Shown: piece after piece, positions 1 through 9,260 of the stretch
Numbering within the stretch: position 1 is the stretch's first letter
Layout of the letters: each line of letters begins with the position of its first letter
NCBI GenBank assembly: GCA_020161065.1
Contig: JAIUPH010000019.1
Location: forward strand, 1 to 64,000
Direction of reading: 5' to 3'
Length of the DNA stretch: 64,000 nt
Source of the DNA: Pseudomonadota bacterium
GTDB lineage: Bacteria > Pseudomonadota > Gammaproteobacteria > Burkholderiales > Burkholderiaceae_C
Program-made: the position numbers and the translations under genes
Notes under the pieces: model-generated
Told to the model about the DNA's origin: nothing
Databases searched by the model: none
What the model saw: the letters and a program-made list of their open reading frames with translations, nothing else

Positions 1-139
1 AGGCCTTGGCCTCGCCGCCGAACTTCTGCGCCAGCACCGACGTGATCGCCGCCGTCAGCGTCGTCTTGCCGTGGTCCACGTGCCCGATCGTGCCCACGTT
101 CACGTGCGGCTTGGTTCGTTCGAATTTGCCTTTTGCCAT
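1..139 (-). CDS. tuf: Elongation factor Tu, N-terminal part (gene runs off the window)
   Basis: EF-Tu is the GTPase that carries aminoacyl-tRNA to the ribosome. Only the first 46 codons are present. The protein starts [20 protein letters not shown] and continues into the G1 P-loop GHVDHGKT, which is diagnostic of EF-Tu. An AGGAG ribosome-binding site lies just upstream of the ATG. It is the last gene of the tRNA-Tyr/tRNA-Gly/tRNA-Thr/tuf cluster read on the minus strand, the same arrangement as the tufB operon of E. coli, so co-transcription with the tRNAs is expected. Most bacteria of this group carry a second tuf copy elsewhere; which copy this is cannot be told from here. Confidence 0.97.
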   Translation of the reverse strand, partial: MAKGKFERTKPHVNVGTIGHVDHGKTTLTAAITSVLAQKFGGEAKA

Positions 140-174
140 TTCCTGCGCTCCTGGCGGTAGAAGATTGAATCAGG

Positions 175-250
<76 letters not shown>

Positions 251-330
251 TCGACACGGGTCTGACGACAAGCTGCCTGGTCGGCAGACCCGTAGCGACG
301 GCGAAGGTTCTCGAAACACCGGCCTTCCTC

Positions 331-404
331 TGGAGCGGGAGACGGGAATCGAACCCGTGTCATTAGCTTGGAAGGCTAAGGTTCTGCCATTGAACTACTC
401 CCGC
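331..404 (-). tRNA. tRNA-Gly (anticodon TCC)
   Basis: On the minus strand the acceptor stem GCGGGAG pairs with CTCCCGC, followed by an encoded TCCA end. The anticodon stem TTAGC/GCTAA encloses CTTCCAA with anticodon TCC. The T loop carries GGTTCGATTCC. It is the second tRNA of the tuf operon. Confidence 0.95.
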
Positions 405-420
405 TCGGCACAACCATCTC

Positions 421-506
421 TGGTGGAGGAGGCTGGATTCGAACCAGCGTAGGCGTAAGCCAACAGATTTACAGTCTGCCCCCTTTAGCCACTCGGGCAC
501 CCCTCC
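421..506 (-). tRNA. tRNA-Tyr (anticodon GTA)
   Basis: On the minus strand it begins GGAGGGGTGCCCGAGTGGC and ends in an encoded CCA. It has the long variable arm expected of bacterial tRNA-Tyr (86 nt in all). The anticodon stem AGACT/AATCT encloses GTA. It is the first tRNA of the operon, just after a good -10 box. Confidence 0.95.
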
Positions 507-518
507 AGAGAGCCGGTG

Positions 519-524
519 AGTATA
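519..524 (-). promoter_or_regulatory. Probable -10 box of the tRNA-tuf operon
   Basis: The minus strand carries TATACT 12 nt upstream of the 5' end of tRNA-Tyr, which would place the transcript start around 512. No strong -35 hexamer is visible at 16-18 bp, so only the -10 is supported. Confidence 0.6.
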
Positions 525-552
525 GCACGCGGCGCTTTGCACGCCAGCCACG

Positions 553-1239
553 CTAGCCGGCGCCGCCGTCGGCGCCCAAAGCCCACCAGTCGACGCGGTC
601 GGCCGTGGCCTGGAAGTGGCTGCCGTCTGCCATGAATTGGCGCTGGAAGTCGTGCGACGGATGCCGGGTGCGCAATACCACCGGCTGGGCGGCGGGCGGT
701 CGTGCCGCATCGAAGAAGGCGCTGGCCGGCTTGCCCCACAGCATGAAGACCGGCGGCTGCGGCCGCTCGCACAGAATCTTGACGATTTCGGATGTGAGCG
801 CCTGCCAACCACACTGCAGGTGGCTGCCGGCCTGGCCGACGGTGACCGTCAGCACCGGGTTCAGCAGCAGCACGCCCTGGCGCGCCCAGCCGTCCAGCGC
901 CCATTGCGCCGGCCGTTGCCAGCCCGGGCGGTCGGCGGCCAGCACCTCGAACACGCGGCGCAGCGAATGCGGCTTGCCGTGGCCGGCCGAGAACGCCAGC
1001 CCGTCGGCATGACCCGGACGCGGGTAGGGGTCCTGGCCGAAGACGACGACGCGTACCTGCTCCGGCGCCACCAGGCGCAGCGCGCGAAAGGGGTCGGGCG
1101 GCGCGATGTCGCGCCCGCCAGCGGCGGCGCGCACGCGCTCGACCACCGCGGCCTGCGCCGCCGCCGTCCAGCCGGGCAGGCCGGCGCGCCAGGCGGCCGG
1201 CAGGCGGTCGAACGCCGCCGGCAGCTCGTCGGCCGTCAT
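553..1239 (-). CDS. ung: Uracil-DNA glycosylase, family 1
   Basis: Removes uracil from DNA, the first step of base excision repair. The 228-residue protein has the catalytic motif GQDPYP (D70 is the water-activating Asp) followed by HADGLAFS. The second motif is odd: at residues 193-198 it reads HPSHDF where most family members have HPSPLS, so the Leu that is pushed into the DNA helix is absent although the catalytic His is kept. The ATG overlaps the trpC stop (ATGA), which fixes the start and suggests translational coupling. Placement after trpC is usual in Burkholderiales as I know them. Confidence 0.93.
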   Translation of the reverse strand: MTADELPAAFDRLPAAWRAGLPGWTAAAQAAVVERVRAAAGGRDIAPPDPFRALRLVAPEQVRVVVFGQDPYPRPGHADGLAFSAGHGKPHSLRRVFEVLAADRPGWQRPAQWALDGWARQGVLLLNPVLTVTVGQAGSHLQCGWQALTSEIVKILCERPQPPVFMLWGKPASAFFDAARPPAAQPVVLRTRHPSHDFQRQFMADGSHFQATADRVDWWALGADGGAG

Positions 1240-2039
1240 GCGAAGAAAAGCTGCTGCAGCGCGGCGCCGGGATCGGGCGCGCGCATGAAGGCCTCGCCGA
1301 CCAGGAAGGCGTTGACGCCGGCGGCGCGCATGCGCGCCACGTCCGGCGGGCCCAGGATGCCCGATTCGGTGACGAGCAACCGGTCGGCCGGCACGCGCGG
1401 CAGCAGGTCGATCGTGGTCTGCAGCGAGACCTCGAAGGTCTTCAGGTTGCGGTTGTTGATGCCGATCAGCGGCGTGGCCAGACGCAGCGCGCGCTCCAGC
1501 TCGGCGGCGTCGTGCACTTCCACCAGCACCGCCAGGCCCAGCTCGCGCGCGCAGGCTTCCAGCTCGGCCATGCGGGCGTCGTCCAGGCAGGCGGCGATGA
1601 GCAGGATGCAGTCGGCCCCCATCGCGCGCGCCTCGTAGACCTGGGCGGGGTCGATCATGAAATCCTTGCGCAGCACCGGCAGGCTGCAGGCGGCGCGCGC
1701 CTGGATCAGATAGTCCGCCGAGCCCTGGAAGAAGCGCTCGTCGGTCAGCACGCTCAAGCACGCGGCGCCGTGGCGCGCATAGCCGGCGGCGATCTCGGCC
1801 GGCACGAAGGGATCACGCAGCAGGCCCTTGCTGGGGCTGGCCTTCTTGACCTCGGCGATCACCGCGGAGCGGCCGGCGGCGACCGCGGCGCGCAGCGCCG
1901 CTTCGAAGTCGCGCCGATCGCCGCGGTCAGCGCGCCGCGCCTCGGCCTGCGCGCGCAGGGTGGCCAGCGGCTGGCGCGCCAGCAGCGCGGCCACCTCCTC
2001 GCGCTTGACGGCGACGATGCGTTGCAGGATGTCGGACAT
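1236..2039 (-). CDS. trpC: Indole-3-glycerol-phosphate synthase
   Basis: Converts carboxyphenylamino-deoxyribulose phosphate to indole-3-glycerol phosphate in tryptophan synthesis. The 267-residue protein is a complete TIM barrel. Visible signatures are [12 protein letters not shown] near the N-terminus (catalytic Lys), LRKDFMID in the middle, and [12 protein letters not shown] and TESGI towards the end. It begins with ATG after a 25-bp gap from trpD and its stop overlaps the ung start. It is a monofunctional trpC, not fused to trpF. Confidence 0.97.
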   Translation of the reverse strand: MSDILQRIVAVKREEVAALLARQPLATLRAQAEARRADRGDRRDFEAALRAAVAAGRSAVIAEVKKASPSKGLLRDPFVPAEIAAGYARHGAACLSVLTDERFFQGSADYLIQARAACSLPVLRKDFMIDPAQVYEARAMGADCILLIAACLDDARMAELEACARELGLAVLVEVHDAAELERALRLATPLIGINNRNLKTFEVSLQTTIDLLPRVPADRLLVTESGILGPPDVARMRAAGVNAFLVGEAFMRAPDPGAALQQLFFA

Positions 2040-2064
2040 CGCGGTCGCTGCCCCTGTCGGCCGC

Positions 2065-3102
2065 TCAGGCCGCCGGCCGGAAGCGATTGGTCATCGCGAC
2101 GAACTGCGCCAGCCGCGCCTGCGCCGCGCCCGAGGCCACCGCCTCGCGCGCGCGGCGCACGCCTTCGCTGACGCTGGCGGCCACGTTGGCGCAGTACAGC
2201 GCGGCGCCGGCGTTGAGCAGCACCACGTCGCGCACCGGGCCGTCCTCGTTGGCCAGCGCGCGCTGGATGCACTGCACCGACTCTTCCTTGTTGGCCACGC
2301 GCAGCACGCGCGAGTCGTACACCGGCATGCCGAAGTCGCTGGGGTGCACCACGTACTCCTTGACCTCGCCGTCCTTCAGCTCGCCGACCAGCGTCTCGCC
2401 GGAGAGCGACACCTCGTCCATGCCGTTCATCCCGTAGACCACCATCACGTGCTCGCTGCCCAGGCGCTGCAGCACGCGCACCTGGATGCCCACCAGGTCC
2501 GGATGGAACACGCCCAGCAACTGGTTGGGCGCGCCGGCCGGGTTGGTCAGCGGCCCCAGGATGTTGAAGATGGTGCGCACGCCCAGCTCCTTGCGCACCG
2601 GCGCGGCATGCTTCATCGCCTGGTGGTGGTTGGGCGCGAACATGAAGCCGATGCCGGTCTCCTGCAGGCAGATGCCCACCTGTTCCGGCGTCAGGTTGAT
2701 GTAGGCGCCCAGCGCCTCCACCACGTCGGCCGAGCCCGAGGTCGACGACACGCTGCGCCCGCCATGCTTGGCCACGCGCGCGCCGGCCGCGGCGGCCACG
2801 AACATCGACGCGGTGGAAATGTTGAAAGTATGCGAGCTGTCGCCCCCGGTGCCGACGATGTCGACCAGGTGGCTGCGGTCGGCCACGGGCACCGGCGTGG
2901 CGAATTCGCGCATCACCGTCGCCGCCGCGGCGATCTCGCCGATGGTCTCCTTCTTGACGCGCAGGCCGACCGCCAGCGCCGCGATCATCAGCGGCGACAT
3001 CTCGCCGCTCATGATGCGGCGCATCAGCGCCAGCATCTCGTCGTGGAAGATCTCGCGGTGCTCGATGACGCGCGTCAGCGCTTCGGTATTGGTGATGGTC
3101 AT
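2065..3102 (-). CDS. trpD: Anthranilate phosphoribosyltransferase
   Basis: Joins anthranilate to phosphoribosyl pyrophosphate in tryptophan synthesis. The protein has 345 residues, the usual family length. It shows the PRPP-binding [14 protein letters not shown] motif, the KHGGRSVSS segment, and [10 protein letters not shown]. The chosen ATG overlaps the trpG stop (ATGA), and the protein begins [19 protein letters not shown], which matches the family N-terminus; longer upstream reading only enters trpG. It is transcribed between trpG and trpC. Confidence 0.97.
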   Translation of the reverse strand: MTITNTEALTRVIEHREIFHDEMLALMRRIMSGEMSPLMIAALAVGLRVKKETIGEIAAAATVMREFATPVPVADRSHLVDIVGTGGDSSHTFNISTASMFVAAAAGARVAKHGGRSVSSTSGSADVVEALGAYINLTPEQVGICLQETGIGFMFAPNHHQAMKHAAPVRKELGVRTIFNILGPLTNPAGAPNQLLGVFHPDLVGIQVRVLQRLGSEHVMVVYGMNGMDEVSLSGETLVGELKDGEVKEYVVHPSDFGMPVYDSRVLRVANKEESVQCIQRALANEDGPVRDVVLLNAGAALYCANVAASVSEGVRRAREAVASGAAQARLAQFVAMTNRFRPAA

Positions 3103-3704
3103 GCGGGGGTCCTTGAATGCGCGCGGCTCATCTGCAGGAAGTTCTTCAGCATCGCGTGGCCATGCTCGCTGAGGATGGATTCGGGGTGGAACTGCACGCC
3201 TTCCAGCGGCGTGGCCGTACCGGCCAGCTCGCGGTGGCGCACGCCCATGATCTCGCCGTCTTCGGTCGACGAGCTGACCTCCAGCGCGGCCGGCAGCGAG
3301 GCGCGCTCGACCGCCAGCGAGTGGTAGCGGATGACGCTGAACCTGGCCGGCAGCCCGCGGTAGACGCCGCGGCCGTCGGTGCTGATGGTGCTGGCCTTGC
3401 CGTGCATCTGCACCTGGGCGCGGATCACCTTGCCGCCCAGCGCGTCGCCGATCGCCTGGTGCCCCAGGCACACGCCGAGGATCGGCAGCCGCCCGGTGAA
3501 GTGCCGGATCGCCGCGACGCAGATGCCGGCCTCCGCCGGCGAGCAGGGCCCGGGCGACAGCACCAGTTGCTCGGGCTTCAGCTCGGCGATGCCTTCGAGC
3601 GTGATCTCGTCGTTGCGGAAGACGCGAACGTCTTCGCCCAGTTCGCCGAAGTACTGCACCAGGTTGTAGGTGAAGCTGTCGTAGTTGTCGATCATCAGCA
3701 GCAT
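3099..3704 (-). CDS. trpG: Anthranilate synthase component II (glutamine amidotransferase)
   Basis: Supplies ammonia from glutamine to TrpE. The 201-residue protein starts [19 protein letters not shown], typical of class I glutamine amidotransferases. It has the nucleophile motif [10 protein letters not shown] and the His/Glu pair in [14 protein letters not shown]. No acceptable start exists further upstream. In this window trpE is not adjacent: it lies 12.2 kb away, on the other side of a defence island. A CATAAT hexamer (minus strand, 3927-3932) could be the -10 of a separate trpGDC-ung promoter, but it has no good -35. Confidence 0.96.
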   Translation of the reverse strand: MLLMIDNYDSFTYNLVQYFGELGEDVRVFRNDEITLEGIAELKPEQLVLSPGPCSPAEAGICVAAIRHFTGRLPILGVCLGHQAIGDALGGKVIRAQVQMHGKASTISTDGRGVYRGLPARFSVIRYHSLAVERASLPAALEVSSSTEDGEIMGVRHRELAGTATPLEGVQFHPESILSEHGHAMLKNFLQMSRAHSRTPA

Positions 3705-4393
3705 GGTGGTCGCTCTTGTCCTGTCGGGTTCGCCGGAGGCGCGGCGGGCATCCGGGTTCGAGGCCCGCTGCATCCGCTGCCCTTGCAAGGCGCAGCGGTC
3801 GCGGGTTCGGGGGTCGAGGCGGTGGCGCCGCGAAGGGCGCACAGGAAATGGTCAGGCTGATGGCTTGCGCCAACGCCAACCGGAGCGCGCTGCGGTGATC
3901 GGACGGATCGCAGACAACATGGAACGATTATGGCGCGACCGAGGCAGGTGACCCGAGGCGACTTGAGCAAGTCGTGGGCGGTCGCCCACGCTTCCCAGTG
4001 GACGACCTCGCTGGTCACAAGCTCCAGCGATGCATCGACGCCCATTCGATCGGTAAAGAGGATCAAGTGGTCGCACGGCCACCTGGCGCAGGGCGCGATC
4101 AACCCGTCGCAGCCGAGGAACTCGGTCGCCTCGCCAATCTCTTGCGTCCGCGGCGGGTTGATGCCCACGTAAGCGGCCTCCGGGACGCCGAGCGCCTCCA
4201 GGTCAGCCCTCACGAGCTTCAGCGTTCGATCAGCCACCGCCCGCAGCGTATGCACCATCACCGGCTTGGTCGGACGAGGGTCGAGTTGGCCCCAGTGAAA
4301 CGAGATCTCCGCCAGAGCGCCTTCACGCTCCAGGCTGGTGTAGAGGACGGCAGCACCATCGTGCCTCATCCAACGGCCGCCACTGGCGTCCAC
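3695..4393 (-). pseudogene. RES-domain toxin remnant (probable NAD-degrading toxin), damaged at both ends
   Basis: The open frame encodes GGRWMRHDGAAVLYTSLEREG followed by a segment with RTQEIGEATEFLGCDGLIAP and ARWPCDHLILF, which resembles RES-domain toxins (NAD+ phosphorylases). RES proteins normally have 20-40 residues before GGRW; here there are six, and a TGA sits immediately upstream in frame. Another frame beginning ATG at 4412 reads MNRPPLSG, like the PLSG that precedes GGRW in the family, so one frameshift near 4395 may separate the two halves. At the other end the frame runs past the domain (about residue 145) into the trpG start. Most likely a decayed toxin; a short active form starting at GTG 4393 is less likely. 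Confidence 0.6.
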
Positions 4394-4435
4394 TCAACGG
4401 GGGCCGGTTCATGGCGCATCCGCGAGCCAGGCTTG

Positions 4436-5089
4436 TCAGGCATCGCTGGTCAGCGCTGTCAGATTGGGCTGAATCGTGCGCCACACGCCGGCGGCCTGCG
4501 CCTCTCGCGTGATCTGCGCCGGCGTGGCCTTGCGTTGCCGCAGCGCCTGGCGCAGGCCTTCGACGGCGACCAGCTCGCCGACCGTGCAGCGGTAGCGGAA
4601 CAGGTCGGCCACCGTCTTGGCGACGCCGAACACAGGAACGGCCGTGCCTGCGATTTTCTTTTGCTTGACGCCGCGGCGCCGTTGATCGTCGGGAAATCGC
4701 GCGACGCGCAGAGGCGGGTAGGCGACGCGCGGGCACCAGTCCTTGCGGCCGATGGCGATCCAGACCTTGGGCGGCATCTGGTCGGTCAAGCCGTGGAAGG
4801 CGAGCGCCAAGACGAGACAGATCACGCCCTTGGGTACGAGGCGTGATGCTTCGGCCAGCGACTGGTGTGGGTCGAGCGCGGCATCGGGCAGTTGGTAGAG
4901 CCCGCGGCCAAGGCGAACGACCTCCCCGGCGCGCTCCATGCGGCTCACCGTGGTCGCCGTGACGCCTGCGCTGCGGAACTCGGCCAGCCGCATGAGGCAG
5001 CGCCGCCGAAGCAGGGCCAGCGCCTGGTCGCGCTGGGTGGAGACGGCGGCAGTGAGGACAGCGGCAGTGAGCACGGCAGCAGTGAGCAT
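4436..5089 (-). CDS. AbiEi-type antitoxin/transcriptional regulator
   Basis: AbiEi proteins are antitoxins and autorepressors of type IV toxin-antitoxin systems. The 217-residue protein has the N-terminal winged-helix region of this family (STQRDQALALLRRR, then TATTVSRMERAGEVVRLGRG LYQL) followed by the usual C-terminal domain with GVAKTVADLFRYR. The extreme N-terminus (LTAAVLTAAVLTAAVS) is encoded by a threefold 15-bp repeat and is not typical. The expected AbiEii nucleotidyltransferase toxin is absent; a RES-domain remnant lies 42 bp downstream instead. It is divergent from the SNF2 gene with only 35 bp between starts, so it could repress that operon; this is inference. Confidence 0.78.
   Translation of the reverse strand: MLTAAVLTAAVLTAAVSTQRDQALALLRRRCLMRLAEFRSAGVTATTVSRMERAGEVVRLGRGLYQLPDAALDPHQSLAEASRLVPKGVICLVLALAFHGLTDQMPPKVWIAIGRKDWCPRVAYPPLRVARFPDDQRRRGVKQKKIAGTAVPVFGVAKTVADLFRYRCTVGELVAVEGLRQALRQRKATPAQITREAQAAGVWRTIQPNLTALTSDA
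5042..5086 (-). repeat. Three tandem 15-bp units inside the abiEi start region
   Basis: Three direct copies of CTCACTGCYGCYGTS follow the ATG directly and encode LTAAV three times. The number of units could vary by slippage without changing the frame. They lie less than 90 bp from the start of the divergent operon. Confidence 0.8.
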
Positions 5090-5124
5090 GTTGCAAAAGC
5101 GCGGACGAATTTGAAACGGATCCT

Positions 5125-7713
5125 ATGATTCATACCATTCATGCACGGCCGGGCAGCAGCGACAATCCCCCGAGCATCGAGCGCGCCACGCAAGCCATGC
5201 CCAGCACCCGAGCCCAAGCTCCCAAGGCCGCCAAGGTCTCCAAAGCCCGAAAAGCCGCGACAGCCGCCGCCGAACCCCGCCTCTCGCGCCACCGCCGCCC
5301 GCCCGAGCTGCCGGCCGCCGATTGGCAGGCGGCGCTGCGCCGGCAATTCGGCCGCGAGCAGGTCTTCACGCTGCGCAACCTCGGCAGCGAGCCGGTGTTC
5401 TCGGAGTTCCTGGTCGGCAACGACGGCAGCGGCAGCAGCTACCGCGTGTCGATCCGCGGCAGCGCGCCGGGCAGCAACGGCTGCACCTGCCTGGACTACG
5501 CCACCAACCAGCTCGGCACCTGCAAGCACATCGAGTTCACGCTCGCCGCGCTGGCGCGCAAGCGCGGCGGCAAGTCGGCGCTGGCGCGCGGCTTCACGCC
5601 CGCGTACAGCGAACTGCGGCTGGACCACGCCGGCGCGCGCCGGGTGCGCTTGTCGCCCGGCAGCGATTGCCCGCCGCCACTGCTGGCGCAGGCGCGCAAG
5701 CTGTTCGATGCCAACGCTGGCTGGGCGCTGCCGCAGGACCGTCTGGCCGAGTTGCCCGCGTTCGTGGCCAAGGCCGCGAAGGCCGGCCACGAGCTGCGCT
5801 GCGAAGACGCCGTCTGGCAGTTCGCCGCGCTGCTGCGCGATGCCGATCATCGCCGCACGCTGTTCGCGCAGGCCTACCCCCAGGGCGCGGCCGACCCGGC
5901 GCTGGCCCAACTGCTGAAGGTGCCGCTGTATCCCTATCAGGCCGAAGGCGCGCTGTTCGCCGCGCGCGCCGGCCGCGCGCTGATCGGTGACGAGATGGGC
6001 CTGGGCAAGACGGTGCAGTCCATCGCCGCGGCCGAGTTGATGACGCGCCACCTGGGCGTGCAGCGCGTGCTGGTGATCGGCCCCACGTCGCTGAAGCACC
6101 AGTGGAAGAACGAGTTCGCGCGCTTTGCCGGGCGCAGCGCGCAGGTGGTGCACGGCCTGCGCGCGCGGCGCGAGCAGATCTATGCCGAAGAAGGCGGCAT
6201 CAAGATCACGCACTACGAAACGCTGGCGCGCGACGCCGACCTCATCGCCGCCTGGGCGCCCGATCTGGTGATTGCCGACGAAGCGCAGCGCATCAAGAAC
6301 TGGAACACCATCGCCGCGCGCGCGCTCAAGCGCATCGCCAGCCCCTATGCGCTGGTGCTGACCGGCACGCCGCTGGAAAACCGGCTGGAAGAGCTGATCT
6401 CGATCGTGCAGTTCGTCGACCAGCATCGCCTGGGCCCGACCTGGCGGCTGCTGGAAGAACACCAGCAGCGCGACGAGGCCGGCCGCGTCGTCGGCTACCA
6501 GGCGCTGGACCGCATCGGCCGCACGCTGGCGCCGATCCTGCTGCGCCGGCGCAAGGCCGAGGTGCTGGCGCAACTGCCCGAGCGCGTGGACCAGCGCATC
6601 TTCGTGCCGCTGACGCCCGAGCAGCGTTTGCACCACGACGAGAACGGCCAGATCGTCACCCGCATCGTCGCGCGCTGGCGCAAGACGGGCTACCTGTCCG
6701 ACACCGACCAGCGCCGGCTGCAGTGCGCGCTGCAGAACATGCGCATGGCCTGCAACAGCACGTATTTGCTGGACCGCCGCAGCGACCACGGCCACAAGGT
6801 CGACGAGTTGATGGCGCTGCTCGACGACCTGTTCCAGACGCCCGGCAGCAAGGCCGTGGTCTTCAGCCAGTGGCGGCTGACGCACGAATTGATTGCACGC
6901 CGCTTGGCCGAGCGTGGCTGGGGCCACGTCCGCTTCGACGGCAACGTACCCGGCGAACAGCGCGGCGCGCTGGTCGAGCGCTTCCACGCCGACCCCGATT
7001 GCCGTTTGTTCCTGTCCACCGACGCCGGCGGCGTAGGCCTGAACCTGCAGCACGCGGCCGCCGTCGTCGTCAACATGGACCTGCCGTGGAACCCCGCGGT
7101 GCTGGAGCAGCGCATCGGCCGCGTGCACCGCCTGGGCCAACGCCGCGGCGTGCAGGTGGCGCACTTCATCGGCCAGGGCAGCATCGAGGAAGGCATGCTG
7201 TCGGTGCTGGCCTTCAAGTCGTCGCTGTTCGCCGGCGTGCTGGACGGCGGCGAGAGCGAGATCTTCCTCAGCGGCAGCCGGCTGTCGAAGTTCATGCAAA
7301 GCGTCGAGCAGGTGGCCGGCGCAATGGGCGAGCCCGAGGCGGCGACGGAGCGTTCGGCGGCCTCCGCCGGCGTTGCGCCGGGCCTGTCCGAGGTGGCTGA
7401 TGCGGCGCCGGCGCCGAGGGCGCCGAACGAGATGGCCGGTGCGGCCGCGGCGAACGAGCCGGAGGATGCGACCGAATCGACCCCCGCGACGTCAACCGCC
7501 GCGCCACCCACCATGCTGCCGCCCGACCCCTGGCCCGCGCTGCTGCAGGCCGGCGCCGCGTTGCTGCAGGGCCTGGCCGGCAACGGCGGCGCGCCGGCCT
7601 TGCGCATCGAGCGCGACGCCGCGACCGGCCAGCACAGCCTGCGCCTGCCGCTGCCCGAGCCGGCCCTGATGCGGCAGATCGCGAAAGCGCTGGAGCCCTG
7701 GCTGCCGCGATGA
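5125..7713 (+). CDS. SWIM zinc-finger SNF2-family helicase, first gene of the Wadjet-like operon
   Basis: An 862-residue SF2 ATPase of the SNF2/HepA type, expected to translocate on DNA. A basic N-terminus is followed by a SWIM zinc-binding motif (C120-x-C122-x10-C133-x-H135). The ATPase core has Walker A GDEMGLGKT (K295), the DEAQ box (D385-Q388), LTGTPLENRLEEL, the second RecA lobe KAVVFSQW, and motif VI QRIGRVHRLGQ from residue 662. About 130 Ala/Pro-rich residues follow, then a compact tail ending ALEPWLPR. The ATG at 5125 is used; ATG 5197 is an alternative. The stop overlaps the next start (ATGA), so the protein is probably co-produced with the four Jet-like proteins. Confidence 0.9.
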   Translation: MIHTIHARPGSSDNPPSIERATQAMPSTRAQAPKAAKVSKARKAATAAAEPRLSRHRRPPELPAADWQAALRRQFGREQVFTLRNLGSEPVFSEFLVGNDGSGSSYRVSIRGSAPGSNGCTCLDYATNQLGTCKHIEFTLAALARKRGGKSALARGFTPAYSELRLDHAGARRVRLSPGSDCPPPLLAQARKLFDANAGWALPQDRLAELPAFVAKAAKAGHELRCEDAVWQFAALLRDADHRRTLFAQAYPQGAADPALAQLLKVPLYPYQAEGALFAARAGRALIGDEMGLGKTVQSIAAAELMTRHLGVQRVLVIGPTSLKHQWKNEFARFAGRSAQVVHGLRARREQIYAEEGGIKITHYETLARDADLIAAWAPDLVIADEAQRIKNWNTIAARALKRIASPYALVLTGTPLENRLEELISIVQFVDQHRLGPTWRLLEEHQQRDEAGRVVGYQALDRIGRTLAPILLRRRKAEVLAQLPERVDQRIFVPLTPEQRLHHDENGQIVTRIVARWRKTGYLSDTDQRRLQCALQNMRMACNSTYLLDRRSDHGHKVDELMALLDDLFQTPGSKAVVFSQWRLTHELIARRLAERGWGHVRFDGNVPGEQRGALVERFHADPDCRLFLSTDAGGVGLNLQHAAAVVVNMDLPWNPAVLEQRIGRVHRLGQRRGVQVAHFIGQGSIEEGMLSVLAFKSSLFAGVLDGGESEIFLSGSRLSKFMQSVEQVAGAMGEPEAATERSAASAGVAPGLSEVADAAPAPRAPNEMAGAAAANEPEDATESTPATSTAAPPTMLPPDPWPALLQAGAALLQGLAGNGGAPALRIERDAATGQHSLRLPLPEPALMRQIAKALEPWLPR

Positions 7714-9260
7714 TGCCGGCCGGCGCCGCCGAGCTGTTCCGCCACGTCGGCACCGACAAGGCGGCGCTGTACCGCGCGGTGCTCGACGCCTTCGCCGCCG
7801 CGCGGCGCCAGTACCGCCTGCAGTTGCGGCCCGACGAAGTGCTGGCCGAAGCGGCCTGGCCCGGCGGCGCCGCGCCCGGCGTCGACGAGTTGGGCGCGCT
7901 GCTCACGTCGCTCGTTGGCTGGGGCAACCTCGAAGCGCAGCCCGACATCGCGCGCGTCACCACGCTGGCCGACTACTACCGCGCGCGGCTGCTGTACCGC
8001 CTGTCAGCCGGCGGCGAGGCGGTGGAAGCCTCGCTCGGCCACTTCGCCGCGCTGATGGCGCGCCGCGCCGAGTTGCAGAGCGTGGCGCTGGAAGACATCG
8101 CGCACCGACTGCAGGCGCTGGCCGCGCTGCTGGACGACGGCAGCGACGACGTGCCCAAGCTGCACGAGACGCTGCGCGACCTGCTGCGCGTGTTCGAAGG
8201 CCTGGCCGACAACGCGCAGGCCTTCATGGCCGGCGTGGCGCGCTCGCTGGAGCTGCAGCGCGCCGAAGAAGCCGCGGTGGCGGCCTACAAGAAGCGGCTG
8301 ATCGGCTACCTGGAACGCTTCATCGGCGACCTGGTGCAGCGCTCCGAGCGCATCGCGCAGCTCGTCGAGGCGCTGCAAGGCCGCATCGATGCGGCGTTAT
8401 GGTCGGTCGCCGAACGCGAAGCGCGCGACGCCGCGCCCGACGACCACGGCGATCACGGCGACGACGACGGCGACGGCGGCACCGGCCGCGCCGACGCGCA
8501 AGGCCAGCGCTGGCGCGACTGGCGCGCGCGCTGGCAGGGCCTGGCCGCGTGGTTCGTGACCGGCGGCGCCGGCCAGGAGCAGCCGCCGCAGGCCGAGCTG
8601 CTGCGCTCGCGCGCCCGCGCCGCCATCCCGCAACTGCTGGCCGCGGTGGCCGCGGTCAACGAACGTCGCAGCGGGCGCAGCGACCGCTCGGCCGACTTCC
8701 GCGCGCTGGCCGGCTGGTTTGCCGCCTGCGCCGACGACGACCAGGCCCACCGCCTGGCGCGCGCCGCCTTCGCGCTCAACCCGGCGCGCCACCTGGCGCT
8801 GAACCCGCGGTCCGACGACGCCGAGGCCACCACGTCCTGGGCCGACGCGCCGCCGCTGCTGGTGCACCCGCGGCTGCGCGCGCTCGGCCAGGCCAGCCCG
8901 CGCGGCCCGCAGCCGCGCGCCCGCCTGCGCGACGCGCAGCGCGCGCAGCTCGCCGCGCTGATGCAGGAAGAATCGCGCCAGCTCGACGCCGCGCGCCGGC
9001 GCCTCGCGCAAGGCCGGCCGCTGCGGCTGTCGGAGCTGGGCGCGTTGGACGAGGCCGAGTTCGGCCTCTTCCTCGGCCTGCTGGGCGACGCGCTGGCCGA
9101 GCAGCACGGCCCCGACGAGGCGGTCGAGCGCGACAGCGGCGACGGCCAGTTTCACCTCCGCCTGCAGCCGCTGGGCGCCGACAGCCACGCGACGGTGGAC
9201 ACGCCGCAAGGCCGCTTCTCGGGCCGCGACCACGATCTCACGATCACGCCGGCGCATTGA
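7710..9260 (+). CDS. JetA-like protein of a Wadjet system (DUF2397/TIGR02677 type)
   Basis: The 516-residue protein resembles the DUF2397 family, first member of a conserved four-gene neighbourhood whose relatives form the Wadjet SMC complex that restricts plasmids; JetA is the kleisin-like subunit there. The family pattern is visible near the N-terminus: ELFRHVGTDKAALYRAVLDA, LVGWGNLEAQPDIARVTTL and YRARLLYRLSAGGEAVE. A long helical middle follows, with an acidic His/Asp-rich insert around residues 245-260 (DDHGDHGDDDGDGG). It overlaps the SNF2 gene by 4 bp and the next gene by one base. Assigned from sequence resemblance only, and the Wadjet subtype is not settled. Confidence 0.85.
   Translation: MMPAGAAELFRHVGTDKAALYRAVLDAFAAARRQYRLQLRPDEVLAEAAWPGGAAPGVDELGALLTSLVGWGNLEAQPDIARVTTLADYYRARLLYRLSAGGEAVEASLGHFAALMARRAELQSVALEDIAHRLQALAALLDDGSDDVPKLHETLRDLLRVFEGLADNAQAFMAGVARSLELQRAEEAAVAAYKKRLIGYLERFIGDLVQRSERIAQLVEALQGRIDAALWSVAEREARDAAPDDHGDHGDDDGDGGTGRADAQGQRWRDWRARWQGLAAWFVTGGAGQEQPPQAELLRSRARAAIPQLLAAVAAVNERRSGRSDRSADFRALAGWFAACADDDQAHRLARAAFALNPARHLALNPRSDDAEATTSWADAPPLLVHPRLRALGQASPRGPQPRARLRDAQRAQLAALMQEESRQLDAARRRLAQGRPLRLSELGALDEAEFGLFLGLLGDALAEQHGPDEAVERDSGDGQFHLRLQPLGADSHATVDTPQGRFSGRDHDLTITPAH

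Noticed and set aside
605..5100. Many long frames opposite ung and the trp genes
   Set aside because: They are antisense shadows of clearly recognised genes in high-GC DNA, rich in Arg, Ala and His, with no family resemblance.
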